Assembly (NCBI GenBank): GCA_955652705.1
Contig: CATPBK010000061.1
Coordinates: 1-64,000, forward strand
DNA from: Candidatus Dormiibacterota bacterium
GTDB lineage: Bacteria; Chloroflexota; Dormibacteria; Dormibacterales; Dormibacteraceae
Direction: 5' to 3'
DNA: 64,000 nucleotides
In this document: positions 30,838 through 37,109 of the stretch, in pieces
Position numbering within the stretch: the first letter of the stretch is position 1
How the letters are laid out: each line of letters opens with the position of its first letter
Notes under the pieces: model-generated
Database searches by the model: none
Told to the model about the DNA's origin: nothing
The model's input: only the letters and a program-made list of their open reading frames with translations
Program-made: the position numbers and the translations under genes

Positions 30838-31541
30838 GCCTGAAAGGTCGCAGGATCCTCGTCACCGGCGGCAGCACGGGCATCGGCGAAGCTGTCGTGC
30901 GCCAGGCAGTGGAGGCAGGCGCGCGCGTGGCCTCGCTGGCTCGCACTGTCGACGAGGGCGAGCACGGCGCCGTCGTCGGGGTCAAGTGCGACGTCCGCGA
31001 CGAGGCCTCGGTGAAGTCCGCCATCGACGAGGCGGCGCAGACGCTGGGCGGCCTTGATGCTCTCGTCGCCAACGCCGGGTATGGGCTTTACGGGCACATC
31101 ACCAAGGGCAACCCCGCCGACTGGCGGGACGTCATCGAAACCAACGTGCTGGGCGTGCTCTACACCGTCTTCTACGGCTACCAGAAGTTCCCGGCCGAAG
31201 GCACGCGGGACATCGTCTTCATGTCTTCGATCAGCGGGCGGACGGCGCGTCTCGGTGCGGGCGTCTACGCCGCCACGAAGTTCGGCGTGACGGCCATCGG
31301 CGAGTCGCTCCGCCAAGAGCTGGCCGAGGCCAAGGTGCGGGTGACGCTGATCGAGCCGGCCACCGTCGACACGCCCTTCTACGAGCGCTCTGTCCGCCAC
31401 GAAGGGGCCGGGATCATCCCGCGCACCTTCGACCCGCTGACCGCCGACGACGTGGCCCGAGCCTGCATCTTCGCCATGTCCCAGCCCTTCCACGTGGCGG
31501 TCAACGAGATCCTGGTTCGGCCCAACGGCCAGATGACCTAA
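30834..31541 (+). CDS. Short-chain dehydrogenase/reductase
   Basis: 235 residues with a Rossmann fold: VTGGSTGIGEAV near 10-21 (NAD(P) motif TGxxxGIG), LVANAGYG near 75, catalytic Ser in FMSSISG near 130 and YAATK near 145. A good Shine-Dalgarno AAGGAGG (30822-30828) precedes the ATG, which overlaps the hydratase stop. It is the last gene of the operon and is followed at once by a terminator-like hairpin. Substrate unknown. Confidence 0.88.
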   Translation: MSLKGRRILVTGGSTGIGEAVVRQAVEAGARVASLARTVDEGEHGAVVGVKCDVRDEASVKSAIDEAAQTLGGLDALVANAGYGLYGHITKGNPADWRDVIETNVLGVLYTVFYGYQKFPAEGTRDIVFMSSISGRTARLGAGVYAATKFGVTAIGESLRQELAEAKVRVTLIEPATVDTPFYERSVRHEGAGIIPRTFDPLTADDVARACIFAMSQPFHVAVNEILVRPNGQMT

Positions 31542-31569
31542 GCGTTGGGGGATCCTGATCCCCCCACGC
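31542..31569 (+). terminator. Hairpin after the SDR gene
   Basis: A 13-base arm GCGTTGGGGGATC pairs with GATCCCCCCACGC with one mismatch, starting directly after the stop. No T-run follows, so it would be a U-less hairpin terminator or mRNA 3'-end stabiliser. It lies between convergent genes. Confidence 0.5.
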
Positions 31570-31571
31570 AA

Positions 31572-31970
31572 TTACTCGTAGTAGGTCCCGCTGAACTGAA
31601 TCCAGCCCGGTACCGGGCAGCCGCTGGAGGTGTGGGCGTGCGTGCAGTGGACGCCGGCATGGGGCCCGGGGTCGATGTAGAGCTGGCCGTGGACCACGAC
31701 GCGGTCGCCCTGGTGCGCCGGCACCGACGCGGCCAGCGACGTGTTGTGGTCGACCTCCAGCTGGTCTCCCGCCGGGTCGGAGACGACCAGGTGCTCGTGG
31801 CCGCCGACCTGGGTCGGCTCCGCCAGCAGGCTGGCGTCGAACGTAACCTCGGCGCCGGCGCGGCCCTGGAGAATGTCCTGGTGGACGGCGTAGTCGTCCG
31901 GCGCCGCCCTGGTGCCCGCCGCGTTGCAGGCCGCCAGGAGAAGCGGGAGGCTAACTGAGAGCCAGAGCAG
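31572..31970 (-). CDS. DUF3465-like secreted lipoprotein with no standard start codon
   Basis: Reading from the TAA at 31572 back towards hisA gives a continuous frame: a hydrophobic signal LLWLSVSLPLLLAAC (lipobox LAAC), then AVHQDILQGRAGAEVTFDA, GGHEHLVVSDPAGDQLEVDHN, HQGDRVVVHGQLY, and a C-terminal HCTHAHTSSGCPVPGWIQFSGTYYE. This pattern of an OB-like strand set with a closing His-rich/W-I-x-x-x-G-x-x-Y motif resembles DUF3465. No ATG, GTG or TTG exists between the upstream stop (about 32013) and the signal peptide. CTG at 31970 or an ATC three codons earlier are candidates. It overlaps the end of hisA. Confidence 0.6.
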   Translation of the reverse strand: MLWLSVSLPLLLAACNAAGTRAAPDDYAVHQDILQGRAGAEVTFDASLLAEPTQVGGHEHLVVSDPAGDQLEVDHNTSLAASVPAHQGDRVVVHGQLYIDPGPHAGVHCTHAHTSSGCPVPGWIQFSGTYYE

Positions 31971-32658
31971 CCTGGAGATCGATCTGCCCTTCGTACAGCG
32001 CCTTACCGACGATCACAGCGTCGGCGCCGGCCTCCGCCAGGGCGCGGAGGTCGTCCAGCGAGCGGATGCCGCCCGAGTAGGAGAGCGGCAGCACGGTTCG
32101 GGCGCGAACCCGCTGGAGCGTCGCCAGGTCGGGTCCCGCCAAGGTGCCGTCTCGTTCGATGCTGGTCAGGATCACCCCGCCCAGCGGCAGCGTGGCCCAG
32201 CGCGCCAGCAGTGTCTCCAGCTCGACCGCCTCGGTGTCGGTCCAGCCGGTCACCGCCGGCAGGCCTTCTTTCAGGTCGAGCGCGGCCAGCACCCGGCCGG
32301 GGTGAGCCCAGACCGTGGAGTGGAAGGTGAGCGGGTCGCGGATCGCGGCCGTGCCCATCACGACCGCAACGGCGCCGGCATCCAGCCACTCCTGGGCCGT
32401 CTTCCGCATCCGCACCCCTCCGGCGACCTGGACCTCGACCCCGACCGCCTTCACTATCGAGCGCACCACCACCCGGTTGTCACCCTCGCCCCGCGCGGCG
32501 TCGAGGTCGACCACGTGCAGCCGCCGCGCCCCGGCCTCGGCGTGCTGACGGGCGACCTGGACCGGGTCGTCTGAATAGACCTTCTCGCGGTTGACGTCCC
32601 CTTCGGTCAGCCTCACCGCCCGCCCCCCGCGCACGTCGATCGCGGGGATGACGTTCAT
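31951..32658 (-). CDS. hisA: HisA-type phosphoribosyl isomerase
   Basis: 235-residue beta/alpha barrel: VIPAIDVRGGRAVRLTEGD at the N-terminus with the first catalytic Asp, VQVAGGVRM near 75 (phosphate loop), ILTSIERDGTLAGPDL near 162 with the second-half Asp, and SGGIRSLDDL near 195. It isomerises ProFAR to PRFAR in histidine synthesis; the bifunctional PriA form cannot be excluded. It stands without other his genes here. A near-palindrome CAAAATCCCGGATTTG lies in the upstream gap. Confidence 0.9.
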   Translation of the reverse strand: MNVIPAIDVRGGRAVRLTEGDVNREKVYSDDPVQVARQHAEAGARRLHVVDLDAARGEGDNRVVVRSIVKAVGVEVQVAGGVRMRKTAQEWLDAGAVAVVMGTAAIRDPLTFHSTVWAHPGRVLAALDLKEGLPAVTGWTDTEAVELETLLARWATLPLGGVILTSIERDGTLAGPDLATLQRVRARTVLPLSYSGGIRSLDDLRALAEAGADAVIVGKALYEGQIDLQAALALS

Positions 32659-32695
32659 CGGGGTCCTCGCAAAATCCCGGATTTGGTGGGGTGGA

Positions 32696-33187
32696 TCACC
32701 GGTAGTTGGTGAACTGGAGAGGGACCGGGATGTCCTCCGCCTCGCGGAGCGCCTTGATCACCGCCTGCAGCGTGTCCTTTTCCTTGCTGACAACGCGGAG
32801 CTGGTCGCCCTGGATCCGCACTTGGAGCTTGGGACTCACGTTGCGAATGCGCTTCTGGAGGTCGCGCGCGAGCTCGTCGCTGATGCCGGCGTTGAGCTTG
32901 ACCTCGATCTGGCCCCGTCCCCGGCCGACGGTCTTGGGCGCCTCGGGCTTGAAAAGCTTCCCGGACAGGCCGCGCCGGGCGGCTTTTTCGATGAGGACCT
33001 GGTAAGCCGCCTTGGCCCGGTCCTCGGTCGAAGCCTCCAGCACGATCAGGTCGCCCTTGTGCTCGATCTGGGGGTCCGTTCCCTTGAAATCGAAGCGGGT
33101 GCCCACCTCGCGACGGGCCTGGTCGAGCGCGTTCGTCAGCTCGGCCCGGTCGTACTCAGAAACGACGTCGAAGGAGAACTCGGCCAT
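32696..33187 (-). CDS. YajQ-family nucleotide-binding protein
   Basis: 163 residues with the full YajQ pattern: FSFDVVSEYDRAELTNALDQARREVGTRFDFKGT at the N-terminus and KDTLQAVIKALREAEDIPVPLQFTNYR at the C-terminus. Members bind nucleic acids or cyclic di-GMP in some bacteria. It follows 4 bases after an unrelated small membrane protein in a two-gene unit divergent from ilvE. Confidence 0.92.
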   Translation of the reverse strand: MAEFSFDVVSEYDRAELTNALDQARREVGTRFDFKGTDPQIEHKGDLIVLEASTEDRAKAAYQVLIEKAARRGLSGKLFKPEAPKTVGRGRGQIEVKLNAGISDELARDLQKRIRNVSPKLQVRIQGDQLRVVSKEKDTLQAVIKALREAEDIPVPLQFTNYR

Positions 33188-33191
33188 GTCA

Positions 33192-33569
33192 CTAGTGGCC
33201 GGTGGCGCTCTTCAGGCCGGCCACGACGGCCGCCACCGCCAGGATCACCACCACCAGCGAGGAGCCGCCGAGGATCAATGCGATGCCCCAGGTGCCCTCT
33301 GGGACCGGCTCCAGGGGAGGCTTGTACCCGGCCATCTCGACCGCCGGGTAGTCGAGGTCGTCGAGGCCCACACGCTCGGCGCGAGTTTCCAGCTCTTGCA
33401 GGATCTCGCGGCCGCCTGGCGGGAGCGTTTGCCCCTCCAGGTTGGCGAGTGCCGAACGCAGGTTGTCGCGCGTCTTGCCGAGCTCGATCATGACCAGATC
33501 GAGCGTTTTCGAAGCGGCGGTGGTCTGGTGCTCGCGCCGCAGCTCCGCGATGATGTCGTACAGGGTCAT
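33192..33569 (-). CDS. C-terminally anchored helical protein, function unknown
   Basis: 125 residues. The first ~70 are mostly helical and charged (LYDIIAELRREHQTTAASKTLDLVMIELGKTRDNLRSALANLEG), then a Pro-rich linker (YKPPLEPVPEGTW) and one transmembrane helix (GIALILGGSSLVVVILAVAAVVAGL). No family recognised. It is first in a unit with yajQ and has its own -10 overlapping the ilvE promoter. Confidence 0.6.
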   Translation of the reverse strand: MTLYDIIAELRREHQTTAASKTLDLVMIELGKTRDNLRSALANLEGQTLPPGGREILQELETRAERVGLDDLDYPAVEMAGYKPPLEPVPEGTWGIALILGGSSLVVVILAVAAVVAGLKSATGH

Positions 33570-33580
33570 CGACGGTCACA

Positions 33581-33590
33581 AGATTACAAT
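33581..33590. promoter_or_regulatory. Bidirectional leaderless promoter core for ilvE and the 33569 gene
   Basis: AGATTACAAT serves both strands: TACAAT (33585-33590) is 9 nt before the ilvE ATG at 33600, and on the minus strand TAATCT (33581-33586) is 11 nt before the ATG at 33569. Both fit the TAnnnT spacing seen at other unit starts. The whole intergenic gap is only 30 bases. Confidence 0.5.
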
Positions 33591-33599
33591 CAGGGCCGC

Positions 33600-34565
33600 A
33601 TGAGCATCGAGACCCAGCGGGGTGCGAAGCCGGCCACGAACGCTGAGCACCCGAATAGCTGGGTTTACCTGAATGGCGAATACCGCCGTTACCAGGACGC
33701 CAGGATCGGCCTCATGACCCACGCGCTCCACTACGGAACCGGCTGCTTCGAAGGCATCCGGGCTTACTGGAACGCCGGCAAGTCGCAGCTCTTCCTGCTC
33801 CAGGGAGGGCCGCACTACGAGCGGCTGCGTCGCTCCGGGAACATCATGCGCATGACCCTGCCGCACACGACCGAGGAGCTGCTCAACATCACGATGGAGC
33901 TACTTCGCCGCAACGAGTATCGAGGCGACGTCTACATCCGCCCGCTCCTCTTCAAGTCGGCCGAGATCATCGGCGTCCGTCTCCACGGAGTGCCCGAAAG
34001 CTTCGCGATCTACACGGCGCCCTTCGGCAATTACGTGGACGTGGACAACGGGATCCGCTGCATGGTCAGCAGCTGGCGCCGCGTTTCCGACCAGTCGTTG
34101 CCAGCGCGCGCCAAGGTCACCGGGGCTTACGCCAACTCGGCGCTGGCCAAGAGCGAAGCGGAGGAGGGTGGTTTCGACGAGGCGATCGTGTTGACGGTCG
34201 ATGGGCATGTCTCCGAAGGCAGCGCCGAGAACCTCTTTCTCTACAAAGAAGGCGAATTCGTGACGCCACCAGTCACCGACGACATCCTGGAGGGCATCAC
34301 CCGCAAGCTCATCATCAAGCTGATCGAGGACGAGCTCGGCAAGCGGGTCGTCGAGCGCTCGATCGACCGGACCGAGCTCTACACCTGCGATGAGCTCTTC
34401 CTCTGCGGGACCGGCGCTCAGATCTCACCGGTGATCGAGGTGGACCGCCGGCGGGTCGCTGACGGCAAGATCGGCGAGTTCACGGGCGAGCTGCAGGAGA
34501 TCTATTTCGGGGCCTGCCGGGGAGACAATCCCAAGTATTCCAACTGGAGCCTCCCCGTCTACTAA
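33600..34565 (+). CDS. ilvE: Branched-chain amino acid aminotransferase
   Basis: 321-residue fold-type IV PLP enzyme. Seen: YLNGEYRRYQDARIGLMTHALHYGTGCFEGIRAY near 22-55, VYIRPLLFKS near 103, the PLP lysine in ARAKVTGAYANSALAKSEA near 160-178, GHVSEGSAENLFL near 202, and DELFLCGTGAQISPVIEVD near 264. It interconverts Val/Leu/Ile and their keto acids. The ATG at 33600 is chosen from the N-terminus and the adjoining promoter. Confidence 0.93.
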   Translation: MSIETQRGAKPATNAEHPNSWVYLNGEYRRYQDARIGLMTHALHYGTGCFEGIRAYWNAGKSQLFLLQGGPHYERLRRSGNIMRMTLPHTTEELLNITMELLRRNEYRGDVYIRPLLFKSAEIIGVRLHGVPESFAIYTAPFGNYVDVDNGIRCMVSSWRRVSDQSLPARAKVTGAYANSALAKSEAEEGGFDEAIVLTVDGHVSEGSAENLFLYKEGEFVTPPVTDDILEGITRKLIIKLIEDELGKRVVERSIDRTELYTCDELFLCGTGAQISPVIEVDRRRVADGKIGEFTGELQEIYFGACRGDNPKYSNWSLPVY

Positions 34566-34605
34566 GCCGTCCCTCAGGTCGGCTACTGTTGGTAAGTCGG
34601 CTATC

Positions 34606-35712
34606 CTGCGCGTCGTCGCAGCCCCGAACCCTTTCAAAGGAACCCTTGGTGCCCCAGAAGCAGCCGCCGCCATCGCCCGCGGGATCCGGCGCGTCCGACC
34701 GGAGGCGCACGTGATCGAAGTTCCCGTCGCGGACGGCGGCGAGGGAACCGTGGACGCCCTGGTCGCGGCCCATCACGGCGAGCGGGTCGAGATCACCGTG
34801 AATGGCCCGCTCGGTGATCCCGTGACAGCTGTTTACGGCCTCATCGAGGGCGGGCGGACCGCGGTCGCCGAGCTGGCCTCCGCCAGCGGCCTGCCGCTGC
34901 TGCCGAAAGAACGGCAAGATCCGCGCGTTACTGGTACGTACGGCTTCGGGCAGGTGCTCGAGGCAGCCAGGAGGAGAGGAATCAGGACACTCGTCGCCGG
35001 GATCGGCGGCTCCGCCACGAACGATGGCGGCGCAGGGATGGGCCAGGCCCTGGGGTTCAGGCTGCTGGACGCACGCGGCGACGACCTGCCGCCGGGCGGC
35101 GCGGCCCTGGCGCGGCTCGCTCGCATCGACGCCTCCGGCGTGGACCCCGGCTGGCGAAAGGTCCGCGTGCGGGTCGCCTGCGACGTGACCAACCCGCTCT
35201 GCGGCCTGGAAGGGGCTACCGCCGTCTATGGTCCGCAGAAAGGCGCCACCCCGGAGATGATCGACGAGCTCGACCGCGCGCTCGCCCACTTCGCCGACGT
35301 GGTGGCTCGTGATCTCGGCAAGGACGTCCGCGACGTGCCCGGCGCCGGTGCGGCCGGCGGGACCGGCGCGGGCCTGCTTGCCTTCCTCGATGCTGAGCTG
35401 GTCCGCGGCGCTCCCCTCATCGTCGAGGCGTCCGGCCTGGACCGCGCCTTGCTCGGTGCGCGCCTCGTCGTCACCGGCGAGGGCCGCGTCGATCGCCAGA
35501 CCGCCTACGGCAAGGGACCCTCGGAGGTGATGAGACTAGCGGGGGCGGCCGGGGTGCCGGTCGTGCTGATCGCCGGCAGCCTCGGCGAGGGCTGGGAGAC
35601 GCTGGGTGCGCCGGTCGTGCCGCTGGAAGGCGACCCGGATGAGCTCATCGCCAGGCCGGCCGAGCATCTGGAGCGCGCGGCCTCCCGAGTCGCCCAGGAG
35701 ATGCTCCCGTGA
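34606..35712 (+). CDS. Glycerate 2-kinase (GlxK/GckA-type) with probable CTG start
   Basis: About 368 residues. The family N-terminus is visible as RVVAAPNPFKGTLGAPEAAAAIARGI, before PVADGGEGTVDALV near 38. Further motifs: GIGGSATNDGGAGMGQALGF near 130-150, and PGAGAAGGTGAGLLAFLDAEL then GEGRVDRQTAYGKGP towards the end. The first ATG or GTG in frame (34711) would cut off the APNPFKG loop; CTG at 34606 gives M-R-V-V-A-A-P. It phosphorylates glycerate. Its end overlaps the next sigma-factor gene as GTGA. Confidence 0.85.
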   Translation: MRVVAAPNPFKGTLGAPEAAAAIARGIRRVRPEAHVIEVPVADGGEGTVDALVAAHHGERVEITVNGPLGDPVTAVYGLIEGGRTAVAELASASGLPLLPKERQDPRVTGTYGFGQVLEAARRRGIRTLVAGIGGSATNDGGAGMGQALGFRLLDARGDDLPPGGAALARLARIDASGVDPGWRKVRVRVACDVTNPLCGLEGATAVYGPQKGATPEMIDELDRALAHFADVVARDLGKDVRDVPGAGAAGGTGAGLLAFLDAELVRGAPLIVEASGLDRALLGARLVVTGEGRVDRQTAYGKGPSEVMRLAGAAGVPVVLIAGSLGEGWETLGAPVVPLEGDPDELIARPAEHLERAASRVAQEMLP

Positions 35713-36470
35713 GCCAGGCTCTGGAGCGTACCGACGCCCAGCTAGTGGCCGCGTTCAGAGCCGGCGAGGTTAGCGCTTTCGAAGAGCTCCACCGCCGCTA
35801 CGTGGCCACGATCTACCGCCTCGTCCACCGGACGCTCGGCGACCAGCTGCTGGCGGAGGACATCGCCCAGGAGACGTTCATCCGGTCGCTGCGAACGATG
35901 GACCGCGTCGACGAGTCGTTCAACTTCGGCGGCTGGATCCACACTGTCGCCCAGAACCTCTGCCGCGACGAGCTCCGGCGCCGCCGCCGCGACCTCCGCG
36001 CCGAGGACCGCCCGAACGACGAACGAGAGCTGCTCTACGACCTGCCCGCGCCGCCCCGCTTCGACCCCGTGGTCAGCTTTGAGCAGCGGGAGCTGCGGCG
36101 ACAAGTGTTCCAGGTCGCCCAGCGCCTTCCCGAGAAGTACCGTCTGGTGCTCACACTGCGCGAGCTCCAGGGTTTCAGCTACCGCCGCATCGCCAAGGCC
36201 ATGGGGATCAGCGAAAGCGCCGTCGAGACGCTGGTCTACCGGGCCCGGCTGCGCTTCAAGGAGGAGTTCGTCGCCGAGCAGGGCGGCCTGGAGATGGAGT
36301 GCGCCGAGGTTCAGCCTCTCCTGAAGCCCTTCCTGGCCGGTAAGCTGCGTCGTGGGCAGGAGGAGGCGGTCCGCCGCCACCTCGCCGGCTGCGTCAAATG
36401 CTCGCGCAAGATCCTGCCTCGCAGGAGAAGCCGCCGGCGTCCGTTAGCATCGGAAGGGGGAGCGTCATGA
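35709..36470 (+). CDS. ECF sigma factor with C-terminal zinc-finger (anti-sigma-like) domain
   Basis: 253 residues. Region 2 spans about 20-95 (FEELHRRYVATIYRLVHRTLGDQLLAEDIAQETFIRSLR, then FGGWIHTVAQNLCRDELRRRRR). Region 4 spans about 130-190 (LPEKYRLVLTLRELQGFSYRRIAKAMGISESAVETLVYRARLRFKEEF). After it comes MECAEVQPLLKPFLAGKL...VRRHLAGCVKCSRK, the C/H-x3-C-x2-C layout of zinc-binding anti-sigma domains, fused in the same chain. No separate anti-sigma gene follows. The GTG start overlaps the kinase stop. Confidence 0.85.
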   Translation: MSQALERTDAQLVAAFRAGEVSAFEELHRRYVATIYRLVHRTLGDQLLAEDIAQETFIRSLRTMDRVDESFNFGGWIHTVAQNLCRDELRRRRRDLRAEDRPNDERELLYDLPAPPRFDPVVSFEQRELRRQVFQVAQRLPEKYRLVLTLRELQGFSYRRIAKAMGISESAVETLVYRARLRFKEEFVAEQGGLEMECAEVQPLLKPFLAGKLRRGQEEAVRRHLAGCVKCSRKILPRRRSRRRPLASEGGAS

Positions 36471-36477
36471 TCGAGCT

Positions 36478-37089
36478 ATGAGCAAGGTGAAAGTCCGGTT
36501 CTTCGACGACGAGGTGCTCGAGGGCGAGGCGCGGGACCTGGACCTCGACGAACCCGACTTTATTCTCGAGATCCAGGACGCGAGCGGGCTGGAAAACAGC
36601 GAGCTGGCGTGGATCCCGTTGACCGCCGTCAAGTTTGTCGAGCTCCCTGAGAGTGAGCCGGGGTCCCACTCCAAAAAGGTGGCCATCCGGTTCCTCGACG
36701 GCGAGGTCCTGCGTGGCTGGGTCGGCGGCGAAGTGGTCCGCCACCGCTACGGCGTGGCGCTTCACCTCCATCCGGAGAAGCCCAACGGCAACGGCAATGG
36801 CAATGGCAACGGCAGCGGCAACGCTAAGGGCACCAACGGGGCCTCGGGCGCTCTCCGTCTTGCGATCCCCTTCTCAGCGATCAAAGCGCTCTTCTATGTC
36901 CGCGAGTTCGACGGCCGGGTCGAAGAAGACAAGGGCGTGCCATCCGAGGCCTACCTGGCTCGCCGCACGATGGCGCCGCTCCTGGACGTGCTCGAGGAGA
37001 TGGACATGCTGAGCCGGCTGCACCGGGGCGGCCTTCTGACTGACGCCGAGTACCAGTCCAAGCGCGCACAGCTGCTCGAAGTTCTCTAA
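36478..37089 (+). CDS. Duplicated small beta-domain protein with SHOCT tail
   Basis: 203 residues. Two related segments, KVRFFDDEVLEGEARDLDLDEPDF (about 4-28) and AIRFLDGEVLRGWVGGEVVRHRYGVALHLHP (about 63-95), look like a duplicated beta-rich unit. They are separated from the rest by a low-complexity NGNGNGNGSGN linker encoded by an AACGGC/AATGGC repeat (about 36783-36825). The C-terminus LSRLHRGGLLTDAEYQSKRAQLLEVL is a SHOCT-like helix pair. Function unknown. Placement 7 bases after an ECF factor suggests it may belong to the same unit. Confidence 0.6.
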   Translation: MSKVKVRFFDDEVLEGEARDLDLDEPDFILEIQDASGLENSELAWIPLTAVKFVELPESEPGSHSKKVAIRFLDGEVLRGWVGGEVVRHRYGVALHLHPEKPNGNGNGNGNGSGNAKGTNGASGALRLAIPFSAIKALFYVREFDGRVEEDKGVPSEAYLARRTMAPLLDVLEEMDMLSRLHRGGLLTDAEYQSKRAQLLEVL

Positions 37090-37109
37090 CCGCGCGATAG
37101 CTTGCGCGG

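Noticed and set aside
36783-36830. AACGGC/AATGGC repeat as a CRISPR-like or regulatory array
   Set aside because: It is a coding microsatellite in frame, giving an Asn-Gly linker, with no spacers.
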